Below the pieces are notes generated by a model. It saw only the letters and a list, made by a program, of their open reading frames with translations. It was not told the DNA's origin and searched no databases. Positions 25,705 through 37,689 of a stretch of DNA of 64,000 nt are shown here, piece by piece. Positions within the stretch are counted from its first letter, which is position 1, and every line of letters starts with the position of its first letter. This DNA is from Diprion similis (lineage: Eukaryota; Arthropoda; Insecta; Hymenoptera; Diprionidae). A program made the position numbers and the translations under genes. The stretch lies in NCBI RefSeq assembly GCF_021155765.1, contig NC_060110.1, forward strand, positions 11,593,501-11,657,500, given 5' to 3'.

Positions 25705-28590
25705 ACCGGTTGACAGCCAATACATTTTTGTTGAAATCAGTCGAACTATTGCTATTTTCCACTTTTTTTTTTTTTTTAATACACTTTGTATTTGATAGTT
25801 GATACTCAATTCGATTTAGGTGAGTAACTTACATTCCAGAATAGCGAAAAACTGAAATGAATTAAAGTTATCTTGTTCCTTTATCTCATAACAGAATGTT
25901 TATATTTCTGTCAACATTAAGCGCGAGCTTTAACTTCAGATATCAATGACTCATTTGACGATCCCCTAGTTTATAGGATTTTATTAAAAATGATTCATTT
26001 GCTTACCTTATTATTGCATATATATATAGAGAGAGAATATTTTTAAATGGTGTTTTAGAAACACACGTGCCATTTTCTTTGTAATTTTGATTAGTCAGGA
26101 AATTTTGACCCTGCAATATATTCCCTGAGTGATGACGTAGTGGAGAGTGGAGGATTTTCGTTCAACTTTAATTTGTATATACGATAATTTGAGGTGATAG
26201 TTCATTTTGATAATTTAGCAAACTCTATGACTCAATGCGTGTTAATTAATCGTTGCCTTTGTTAGTTTATTTATGTATTAAATAGATGCGTTATTAAATT
26301 CCTTAAAGATGTTACACAGTGTAAATACTCTTCAATTTTTTTTAAAGACGCATCCGAGGTTATTTAATTTATTCTTCATTAATCGCTCCTATCTGCGATC
26401 GTTCTTCATGTTAGAAGTACATGTATAAAAAATTCAGTTCAGCCAATAATGTAGCTCCATATAATGTCTCTCGGCTGCGTCTGAAAGTTCTTCCTTTTAT
26501 TGCATTAGTTTCAAATATTGTGACAAACAACTAAAAAATGATGCCTTCACTTGCTGGTGTTAAATACCGCAAATGTTCAACCCACTCAAATAACGTTAAC
26601 GATCAATTTGTTTTTTTTTTATGGAACAGTGATCTAGTAGAGAATTGAACGCATAGAAATTGCATAATAATTGAAGACTTGACTTAATCGAGGCTGTAAG
26701 TAAAAAAGCCCTTCTAACAAACATTAACTTGTAGCTTTTCTTAATGCACATCTTCAGTAATTTGAATGATACGTACTTAAGTAGATACGAGATAAGATTA
26801 TACTCGATTAACTATCAGAAATTAGATGTGTTTACAAAGATTATGTGGTGCAAGATTCTCGTCTACATATTCTGGGACAATTATGTCTTCAATATTGAGT
26901 CATCAATGCATGACGTTGATATTAATTCATAATCATTATTGTATTTTAGGCGCATTGATATGCAGTGAGCATAATTATTGTTTGTGAAAATTTGGCATTG
27001 TCCAATTAATGGTGAAATAGAGAATCAATCAAAATTTCTGCAGAAATTGTCGCACTCTGTTGCATTAATCAAGATTTTTCGTAGGGTTATATGTATAATT
27101 CATTTTGACGTGTGAAATTAGCTTCTTAAAAAGTATGTGTCTGCCTGATAATTTATTTAGTTTATGCTAAAAGGTTTAACAATAATCTGTTCACCGCATT
27201 TAAATGTCCTCTTGAAATAGACGTAGACTTATGAAATTAGTCAAGATATATTGTTCTACAATTAAGTAGTATTTACGTATAACAATCTTATGACCGTTTA
27301 TAGTAATCGAGACTTGAGATAGATTTGGAAAAATTGTAGCAACTCTATTTCAGCTAACTTGTCTTTATTCGATACATACAGTTGGCAGATATTATTAACG
27401 TATTATGAAATATTAGATATTGTTAAAAATTTGAGATTTTCATCTTTCTATATTTAAATAGTGTTTAAATAGTGGATTAAATAGTGTGTCAAAATCTTCG
27501 TCAGATTAGATCGGACACAATTATAATTGTAAAAAAGGGTGGAGTTCAAAATTCTTAGGAAATGTTGACCAGATACATGTTAAACAAATGTTTCGAAATT
27601 TCTCTTAGAATTGTTTTACATGAAAATTACAAATCGGTTACTGTTTGTTGAAGTAGAGATGTGCAGCTCTCTGAATTTTGTTAATATTTGTATCAAATAA
27701 TCTAAATTCTTATGTGAGATAGACTCGTGATTCGTGTCCAGAGTGTTTTTGTATTCGATTATCGTGTGCTTGCACAAACACCCCAAAAAAAACCTGAAAT
27801 ATGCATATGTAAGCAATGTTTTTGAAATATTACTGACTGTTATTGAATATAATTTTGGTATGAAGTATTTGTATCGAGTATTATGTTTAAAAATATTTTA
27901 TTCGTATTATACATCTGATATTGTGAAGTTGAAATTATTTTGTGCAAAGATCCTATTAGTTGAATGTTTCTTCACACAATTTGAATAGAACTTCGTTGGT
28001 TGCTGCAAATCGAAAGTCATTCAAAACCGCATAACAATTTAATTATTCCGCAAATTATGTAATACTTGGAATTTGGTAAATTACATACACTGCCATTGTG
28101 CACAAAACTAAAAAATAAACTGAATATCTTCTATCCGCTGATTACGAAATATAGTATTTACGATTGTTACATGACTAAAGTTTTAATTGCTTTTTGATGA
28201 TTTAATCATGTATAGTAAAGCGTAGTAATGACTTATTAAATAACGTCACAGTTATTCTGCCGTGAGTACGCTCCATAATCTGCTGCTGAAGTTTCATTTA
28301 TTTTAGTGTAGTAAATATCGAAGTGCACTTTTGAGATTCTTGTAGTTCAAAGCACTAATATAATATGAAAGTTTCAGGTATGAAAAATTAAATTTTGTGG
28401 TTTTGAAACAGGGTAAAAAATGGAACCTGAAAATTATAAATAAGAATCATATACTTACGAATACAAAGGGCTCATTATGTGTTTAATTAGCTAACATTAG
28501 CTAACCCACAAGTTGATTTTTCATAGTTTGAACGCTTTGTATATATAGTACAACCTTGTTAAATAAATAAACGGTCTGTGTTTTACAATT
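25705..28590 (+). other. probable long 3' UTR of the FAM110 gene
   Basis: AT-rich sequence with no coding bias follows the stop. AATAAA motifs occur in AAATAAATAAACGG near 28560, with an earlier one near 28112. I infer, without transcript evidence, that the 3' UTR may run this far. Otherwise it is plain intergenic DNA. Confidence 0.3.
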
Positions 28591-31522
28591 CTGAAAAAGT
28601 AATGTTTTGATTATGATCTATTATTCTTCATTTTAACACGACAGCCAGTATGACCGCGAATTATATTTAATGTAGTTTCGAATAATGTAATTATGATTGT
28701 TAGTTTTCTTATTTCATGGGATATGCAATTCATTGTACAAGTATGAAGTTTTACATATGCAGTTTTATTTTGATTAAAACTGTAACATCTGTGTTTATAA
28801 CAAAGTTAGAACTTGAAACATTTTATAAAAATACAAATATATTTTTGTCTATAACTCCAGTTATAGTTAGTTGTCATTACAGTAAAAACATGAAATTCGT
28901 GATGGCATGAACCTACTTATCATCGATCAAAGATATTTTCATTTTGTTCATTTATCTTCGGCTAGCATTTAATGTAACACACATTACTTATAGTAACATA
29001 AAAAACGTGAGGAGATCGTGAGTGACATGATATCTGTTTTGGGCTGACCTATTGATGTTACATTCTGGTGGATATATGTTATTGGATCGGTTCTTCTATC
29101 TTTACATTTCATGTTTCACTGTAATACTAGTCAAGTTATTTTTAAATATAATACAGGTATTTACAATGTCTTAGACCAAATTCCACTCGCGTATACTTCT
29201 GTAACAGAATGTTATTGCACCTCATATGATTGAAGGGCAATGAAACTGTGAAGATAATATGCAATTAATCAAAATATTTAATGAGAATATATGATAATAA
29301 ATAAAAAGTAATGAATGAGAGGGTTTATATTACCACAGCAAAATAATTTTTAATAACTAATCATATTACGATAAAATTTAATGCAGAGTTTTGAAACTAC
29401 TAACAGTAATAGATGTTACAACAAAACTGAATATTATTAACATAATGCAACCAATACTCAAAAAAAAAACTTCTTCAAATAAACTTAAAAATATGGGAAA
29501 TACTACAGAAACATCTGTAAGGAACTTTAGTAACGTACTTAGTTTGGCTACATCAATTTCACTGATCGCGCAATACAAAGACTAATAATGAAATTATTCT
29601 ATTTCTCAATTTACAATTTCATTAATGTAGGTTTTAGGTACGTTGTCCGACTTATAGTTTAACTTGGTTTTTGGATAATTATTTTTTAGTAATTCCATAA
29701 CTATCTACAAGTTCTTAAGATTAGGTATTTTCGTGCAATTCATGACATCTTTTCGTTGCATTGCTGATTAGTAATTATGAAAAGAAGTGATCAGTCTGGT
29801 TTATATCAATATGAGTTAGTTAATAGTGCGATACGGTATTGGAGATAACATTTACAGGGTGTCTAGAAAGTCTTAATACTTTCCTCCGTGAAAAGTCAAG
29901 GTATAAAAACCTGTTTTTTCCCAAGGTGTATATATTAGGGTGGTTCTTAAAAAGGTCATGTTTGAATTTCGACAGTCCTACACCGCAATTCGGCTCCAAA
30001 TAATTAAAAAATAATTCCCTAATTTCTTCACATTTTTACCTCAACTCCAACCCTTTTCACCGACAGGATGGATTGCCTGATGTGACGATGTGAATTTTTT
30101 CTCAGATAACAGCACTACTGCCCGCTAAAACCTCACAGTTACAGAGTTTTTCGAACATTATTACTCTTGCAATAAAGTATGTGCCGAAAATATGTCCGAA
30201 ACACGTGTATTTTAAATAAAGAAATCCATCCTGTTAGCGGGAAGGATTAGATTTGAGGTAAAAATCTGAAAAAATTAGGGAATTATTTTTTAATTATTTG
30301 AAGCTAATTTGGGGTGTAGGACAGTCAAAATTCAAAATAACCTTTTTATGGACCACCATAATATATATACAGGAATACAAAATCACAAAATGGAAGCTCA
30401 TATATTATGACTCTTGATTTTTTTTCACCGCGTCTACGCATTGTAGAATAATATCTAACACACATTCATATGTACAGCTACTCAGAGTAAAAACTTAACC
30501 CGATGCCAATGGCAATGTAACTTACCATTTCTCGTGTAATGTTACATGCCAAGCGGCGAAATATGTTTATTTTCATACTATACTAGCAAAGTTGCGAGTT
30601 GCATTTTTATAAGCAGCATGTTCAGTATAGGTAATTACTAACGATTCTTGCGAATCACGTTCTCACTATCAGGAACGGTCGATATCTCGATGTTTTATGA
30701 AGGAAAAGACTACATGCTTACTTATTTCAAATTTTTGGGCATCCTGAATACATATTGCCCTTTATAGAAACACATACATCCATACATACATATATACATA
30801 CGTACATTCGTAATTTAAAACTATCGCACAAACAATTGCAAAATTTGAAACTCATGTCAATCTCTTTTTAATACTGATGAGTATTAACAGAGATTATTAT
30901 ATTTCATTGTAGAATTAGTTCTTTGTTCGAATTATATGTTTAAATTATATATGTTTTGAGACAATTTAAAAAACTAAGATGTATCTGACTATAATTGCAC
31001 TGTTAAAATTATATGTCTAAGTCAATGAAAAATTGAGACTTGAATCACTAATGAAGATTTTAATACATCTTACAGTATTACTATTTACAATGACAAGTCG
31101 GTATTTTTATAGTCAGCTCTTTGGAAGAACTTTGCAGTTTCATATTTTTGCATACTATGCCTCTTATGTCTCACCAAAGACCATTTCTACCAAGATCGTT
31201 GTACTTAACTTTTTGGTCTGGCAGTGAACGTTTGTTGTTTTTTCTGAACCTTTAATTTTTTTCAATTTTGTTAGATGCTAATCAGTTTACAAACATTAAT
31301 CATTCAAATGACTGATTTCTCTTACACTTTGCTGTTTTTTTAAAATCTTTTTTTGTTGTTCCCGTAAATTTCAGACCATTCCAATAGTCTCATTTTTTCC
31401 TTCTGACTGTCATTCTTCGCTCACTTGCTCTAGAACCATTATATATCGTAGGGACCTTTTTCAAATTTAATCTTGTAAGGCGTTATGAATAATCCAAGCA
31501 CAAACTATGTATTTGTAAATGG
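28591..31522. other. intergenic AT-rich DNA with one palindromic element
   Basis: Apart from the inverted-repeat element at 29929-30368 and an ACATACATACAT-type microsatellite near 30775-30805, I see no gene. The right end presumably includes the 3' UTR of the minus-strand zinc-finger gene. Confidence 0.5.
29929..30368. mobile_element. palindromic MITE-like element, about 440 bp
   Basis: The sequence TATATATTAGGGTGGT at the left reappears inverted as ACCACCATAATATATA at the right. The arms of roughly 130-145 bases pair with moderate divergence, sharing blocks such as CAGTCCTACACC, AATAATTAAAAAATAATTCC and the inner GGATGGAT. The centre (about 30076-30214) is unpaired. There is no ORF. It would fold into a long hairpin, typical of non-autonomous DNA transposons. 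Weak similarity between outer flanks (GGGTGTCTAGA near 29860 and an inverted TCTAACACAC near 30455) hints that the element may be larger. Confidence 0.7.
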
Positions 31523-34500
31523 TTACCTGGGCGGCAAGTGCTTAAGAGGTCCTAAACTTAAAACTGAATTCGCACCAAGAGCAGCTAAATTACAAATACT
31601 GGAGTTACGTGCACCATCTCTCGTTACTATAGGTAGTCCAAAATAGCCACCAGTTTGGGCACTAAGTTGAGACAGAGGAATGTAACTTTGAATACCAAGA
31701 TTTGAAAGACGGTTCAGAACTTGCTGCGATTTCAAATCTACAACCGGTAGTGCCAACTCTGCCCCACCATTCTGTAACATTGTTTCTGTTTCTTTATGGT
31801 AAGTTTGTATATGTTGGGCTAATGCCTGTGCTGTCGGATATTGAGCAGGACACTGATGACATCTGAAAATGAAAGAAACATCGCGTGTTTCATATGCAAG
31901 AATGTGTAACTTTCTATACATATTAAAATTATACAAGACATATTAAACAAATTGCATATAATGATTTGTTGAAAACTTTTTTCAACAGATACATGGCAAA
32001 TGATGCATTGTATCTATGGAGTTTAATTATAATCATCAAGTTCACTCAGAGTGTGTATTATTTTTGCTTGGTACTATTTGTTTATTATGGGAATTAGAGA
32101 ACTTACTTGTGAAGCAGTTTACTAGGTGTCTGATGCGTAGCCATATGTTGTGTCAGCATTTCTTGATTTTGAAAGATTTTGTCACATACTTGACAAGTCA
32201 GCATAGCTCTGAAAGACACAGCAAGAAAATAAATTATTTTCAATGCTGTGGCACGTAAATAAAAGTGCAGTTCTCAAACAAAATTTTCATAATGTTTTTT
32301 AATTTCAGAAGAATTAACTACTTTGATGGTCTGCCTCGTCGTGTCATGTGATGCAAAGGCTGGGGTGTATCTTGCGTGAGATCAACTGTGGGAGGCCTGG
32401 GTGGTCGATCGACATCACTGGTTGATTGTTTGCTTGGCCTGGTTTGTGGTACAGCAAATTGTCCTTGCTGCTCTTGTTGTTTTCTTTGAGAAGTTGCAGG
32501 AATGATGGATATTGCTGAATTTAAATTCAACGATGTCACGTTTACTGCCTGGGACGGCGGAGGTGGTGCTCTCAATTGTGGTTGTGGAAGTTGTTTACCT
32601 TGTTCACTGCTCTTGTTTTTACTTGCAGCTGGCGTAACCGTGATTCCCCGAGCAGCCAGTACATTTGCAACAGCTTTTGCATCAGATTTTTTTCCCGTGG
32701 GGCTGGAGGAGTTCTGCGTTTGTGCTGAAGTGAAACGTTCAGATGAGTTGAATGTGTAATTTCATTTTTTCCTAGTATTCTCTTTGATTAAAAACGAGTT
32801 GAAAAAAAAAAATAACATAAACAAACAAAACAATGATAAACCACTATAGGAAACCCTGACATGAACTTTGCATAGTGTGTGCCTGATACAAGTGCATGCT
32901 TTTTGATGATCTTTCTAAGATCTTATGACACCCCATTTGAGGTCGATCTAAAGGTTAAAACCCATGTACTTTAATCAAATTAATTAGTTGAATCAATAGA
33001 ATTCTTATATCATTAAGTCTAATTTTTGATGGCTCAACATTCTATGCATCTCGTTACCGATATATAATGTAGTTGGCCAAAAGAGGGGGCCTTGATTTCT
33101 TTTGCAATTTAAAGTTAAATAGGTAGATAACTTTAGAATTTGTTATTCTTTTCTTATAATTTGTAATTAGTCGAAATTCTGTTATTCATTTTTATTATCG
33201 CTTATAGAGTATTTAAGAAGAATTTCAAACTGCACCGAATTCGATCCACAAATATATTATTGGTAATAAAGAATTAATGATGCCAAATATTTAATGCACA
33301 TGTAAATGCTGTGGAAATACAATTTACCTGGCTGCCGGACGCTCAGCGTAATAGAATCCGTTAGATGTATGGTTGAATCGTTTCGTACAGATGGTTGAAC
33401 TGCTCCTTGGACACTTTGTATAACAGGCAATCCGTCATTTCTCTTTTGTTGTGCGATTATGTGACAATCAGCATCTTCATTTCTATCAGGTACTAATACA
33501 TCCATTCGTCTTTGTTTAGATGCTGCATGCATTTGTTGGTGTTGTGATGAGACCATTTGTTGGACCGGCCGTTTCAGTCTTTGTCGTGGTACAGGTCCGG
33601 TTTGCGGTGGTATCCTTGGCGCTCTACAATAATCATAATTCTATATTAGTCATCAACTAACAAAAAAAGCAATTTACTATTTTTACTTGATTACTGTAGA
33701 TCAGTTCGGTAATTGTTATTCAATAGCTTGATTAGCGTCGCACCAGGATTTTAAAATAATAAAAGTATATCCAGTAAAAATCTTGAGCACTTTGAGCTGC
33801 TGAAAGTGGGATTACCATACGCAGCTTTAGTTATGCAGACTTTATGTTGTTCAGCCAAGTCAAAACCTAAATACTCAAGTCACTTTCATAACATTGATGA
33901 TACTGGCAGAATCTTGTTCCGCATTGATCGTTCTAAACACTGAATTTATGTCAACTTTTATTCCTAGACACTTCAATGTGCTATGGAAATCCAAGGCTGG
34001 GACCCTAATTTCATTAGTGCTTCATACCATCGGTACTCAAAAAAACAGGAAATTACGTAGTAATTCGATTGCATAAAAATTTAGTTGTAACCTGAGACTA
34101 TGAGGAGCTGGATATCGGCCACGTGGCATTTGATGGGTCATTTGTGACATAAGCGGTGGAGCACCAGACATATGTTGATAAGCTGCCGTATTGTATGGTG
34201 GATATAAATGAGATAAATGTGGAGGAAAATGCATCTGTTGAGGAGGTCCAGGCATGTTATACATCGGAGGACGTCCTCCGCGTGATGGATAATAATGAGG
34301 GCCAGGAATTAGGGTATTGACACCTGGAGGCAGAGACGGAGGCAATTGGGGTTGAGGTAGAGGCATACGTTGCACTTGTTGAGCAAGTTGCTGCACAGGT
34401 GCTGGTAATTGATCAAAATTAACTGGAGGACTAAGCCTTTGATTTTTATTACCAGAAATAAAAGGTGGAGTACCAGTTTGATGCGGTGATCTTAATGGGG

Positions 34501-36139
34501 ATGTCCGGCTTAACTGTGGCGAGTTTGAAGAATGTGTCGATTCTACACTACCCCCATGGGGTGAACTTGTATTTACATGAGGTGATAATTGATTCAAGTT
34601 TGGAGATATGGGAGCTCCGTGCGCTTGAACTTTATGAGCAGAAACTTCCTTTAGTGAATTGAAAATGAGGTTCACACAATCTGGAATGTTGCACTGGAAA
34701 TGTCCAGCATTTATCTTGTGTACATCTAGCTGAGTTATGTCTGGAAATTTTTCATTACAGACACGACAGGTGCTCACAGTTTCTGCTAACCTCTCGAGTG
34801 ATACATATTCCGTTTCTCCAGGCGGCAAATTACTTGATAAAGATGTTTCATTTTCATTACGTCTATGGTGTTCCATTAAAAAGTTTTGTAACAATGAACC
34901 AGTATGGGGATCTGCTTGATCTACAGTTTGCTCTCCCTGTTTATCTGTATTTTCTACATTTCTATTTGATAAATCGCTCGATAATTCATTCCAATTAAAG
35001 TCAGGATTAGATTTTGGTGACTGACTAGCTTCTCCTTGAACTTCATGGGGGGAATTCGGTTTTGGGGATGGAACAGGGCATACGGAAGATTTAGGAATAA
35101 TGCTGATTGATGAGTTCTCTGTAAGCTGTTGAATCATCGCAGTTGTTTCATCAGTATTTACTTCTGTCGGTAAACCAGTATCAGCCAAAGGATCTACAGA
35201 CCTGTGAAAGTAGAATTTTTCATCATTCTGATTTCACAAATAAGAAATCTGAAATAAAAACATTTAAATTGGATTGCCAATCACTACCTAGTGTCTTCAC
35301 GAAGTTTCTTCAGATTTTCAATCGTTTCTCTGCAGGTGGCTTCTATTGCATCAGACTCTTCATGTTCATCGATCTCATCAGGTAAAACCCTTTCAGAATT
35401 GTCTAGACCGTCGATCAATGGCTGATCCTCAAAGGTCTGATCCTCTCGTTCCGGCGCATTGACAGTATCGCTACCTACGCCTGAATCGCCTTCATTAATA
35501 TCCATGGATGGTGGTCTATCTCTGTCTTGCAAGGGATCGGTCCGCTCGTCAGTTTTATAATCATTATTCTCGTAATTCTGCAGTAAAATGGCATATTTTT
35601 ATGATACATTACAAATTAAGAATGAAATTTTTTCAGGAGGTAACAGCGTTTTCCTTATAGAGAAAAAAAAAAGAAATATATATAGATATACACCTGTTGA
35701 TTTATCGTCACATTTTCAAAAGGTTCATCGACATCATTTTCTGCGTTGGATGTATTCTTTGAATCATTTGTCCCGGAACCTGCCACGTCGTTTCTCTGAT
35801 AATTTTCCGAATCCAAATTGGTATTCACAACTGCAAAATCTTGCGAGATTGACGACTTTTTCAGAGTCAATTTAAGCGAGTCCGTGGAGCCTTGTTTTTT
35901 TAATGTCAATTTCAATGAACCTTTTTGCTCAGGATCAAGGCGATATGTATCAGTCACGTGCTTCTTCTTTGCAGGTTTTCGACTGGGGATCCTGTTCAAT
36001 ACAACTCGAGGTTGTCCGACGTGAACCAAGAAATGCGAACGCAAATCTTTTTTCGTCAGGAATTGTTGATTGCAAATTTCACAAACCGAAACTTCAGTCG
36101 ATGATGGCGTTAACGGGCTAAGCTCGGAGGCGTGTGCAT
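31523..36139 (-). CDS. multi-C2H2 zinc-finger protein, possibly MEP-1 (5' end unresolved)
   Basis: Seven exons on the minus strand join in phase: 36139-35694, 35577-35288, 35201-34092, 33623-33328, 32724-32322, 32208-32107 and 31862-31523, coding about 995 residues. The first listed exon opens in phase 1 after a good acceptor and has no in-frame ATG, so a short upstream coding exon is missing. Five C2H2-type fingers are visible: CEICNQQF...H, CRVCNEKF...H, CNIPDCVN...H, CQVCDKIF...H and CHQCPAQY...H. Between them lie long proline/glutamine-rich tracts, a repeated SLKLTLKK motif and an acidic region. GITVTPA and LGIQSYIPLSQL remind me of MEP-1, the zinc-finger partner of Mi-2 in the dMec chromatin complex, but that naming is from memory. 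A nuclear transcriptional regulator is the safe reading. Confidence 0.8.
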
Positions 36140-36656
36140 CTGGTAAAAAAAATTCAATCTTACTCAATGTGTATAAGGACGACAACTAAAAGAAAGTTAT
36201 CGACATAAAACACACTGATCGCAATGGACGTGATACAGAAAATTAATTTTCATCACATGTCACGTTTCGGTTGAATTTAATTCGTGCCTTTGCAGCTCTA
36301 GTAGAAAATCATTGATTGTTAACCTTCAAATAACAAATGTAATCGACGATGTAGTGCCTGGACCTAGTGGAACCCGTGTTTACACGATTCTGGTTTGTCG
36401 ATTGCGCCGAACTTAAGTGTCGTTGCGTTTACGGCAGAGTTTACGTCAGTTGCGTTTACGTTTTAAATCGATTCGGCGAAGATTAGATGCTGTGATTGGC
36501 GGAGTTTGCCTCCATGACGGTTTCCCGCGTTACTCTAACCCCACGTAAGGCGTAACTTCGCATCGCGCGCTTGCCGCAGCCAGACAAACGATAGCGAGAA
36601 ATCGTAACTGCTGAAAACTTTAGATCCAGAAAGAAGCAAAAACGGAGTATAGAAAA
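36140..36656. promoter_or_regulatory. head-to-head promoter between zinc-finger and MADF genes
   Basis: Only about 0.5 kb separates the first visible minus-strand exon from the plus-strand MADF start, and the missing first exon of the zinc-finger gene must lie here or beyond. The stretch is richer in CG than its surroundings. Four copies of GTTTAC occur at 36378, 36427, 36439 and 36454, the first as TGTTTAC, the forkhead-type core. Two sit in a repeated TTGCGTTTACG. Confidence 0.55.
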
Positions 36657-37689
36657 ATGTCGCTGCTTGACGACATACAGCTTATTGAAGAAGTCAAAAA
36701 ATATCCGCTGCTGTTCGACACTAATATTAAAGGTTATAAAGATAATGAAACGAAAGACGCAACGTGGGTGAAAATTGCTTCGGACCTCCAGGTAAAACGT
36801 AAGTTTCTGATCGCGAAACGTATCCGTAGAAGTACGAGAGAAAAAGATTATACTTGGCTTGCTAGTCGGTTAAAAAAAATTTCGAAGTGGTTGCCATTTC
36901 AAAATTTTCATTATGCGTTGGTAAAACGTTCGTAAACGTGAACGAAACAATTGGAGAAAAAAGTCACATGTATTTGATGCTTCCAGCACAGGAAGCCAAA
37001 AACAGATGGCGAAATTTGAGGGACCGATTTGTGCGCGAAAAGAAGTTAATATCATCTGAAAGTGGCACTGATAAAGCACAGAAAGCTGGTCCCTGGCCTT
37101 TGCTAGAGCACATGTCGTTTATGTGGAATTTCATCATTCACAGGCGTAGATATACCATGAACTCCGTCAAAAATGAGCAAAAAACTTATGTACCTATTGC
37201 CCCAAAAAGGGACACAGCGGAATGGATGATATCTCTGGACTGTGATGACAATAACAAAGGTCTCCGCAATAAAAATGATCAAGACGAATCAAAGTCCAAA
37301 AGACAAAAGCTTCTTTCTTGTCAGGTAGATCCGTAATAAAGAAATAATAAAAAAACGAAACATTAAATAAAATACGCCGATTGTTTGTGTAATATAACAC
37401 TAACAGCATATTGCTTTTCCAGGAACAATCTATGGAAGAAACACCTGAATTGTACCATGTTTCCGACGACACACGGAGTCACTCTCAGAAGACAGAGCAA
37501 TGTATCAATTCACAATCTTACGTAGCTGACGAACAGCATTACTTTTGCATGTCAGTAGCGGAAACGTTACGCAGATTCACTCAGCGACAAAGCGCAGAGG
37601 CAAAGCTAAAAATTCAACAAATTTTATTTGAAACTGAGTTTAGCAATGCTAATACTGCTTTTGAGGATGCCTTCATAGATGCGCATTGA
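36657..37689 (+). CDS. MADF-BESS domain transcriptional regulator
   Basis: Three exons join in phase: 36657-36798 (donor C|GTAAGT), 36987-37324 and 37423-37689, giving 248 residues. An N-terminal MADF domain spans about 8-95: LIEEVKKYPLLFD, then W..IASDLQVK, then EAKNRWRNLRDRFVREKK and a WPLLEHMSFM segment. A C-terminal BESS motif lies at about 196-232 (DEQHYFCMSVAETLRRF...KLKIQQILFE). This order is typical of insect MADF-BESS proteins, in which MADF binds DNA and BESS mediates protein contacts. The donor at 36799 restores the MADF core, whereas an earlier GTAAAA at 36792 would cut it short. Reading through exon 2 would add VDP and stop, so intron retention gives a BESS-less form. An AATAAA overlaps the stop codon. 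Which family member it is I cannot say. Confidence 0.9.
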
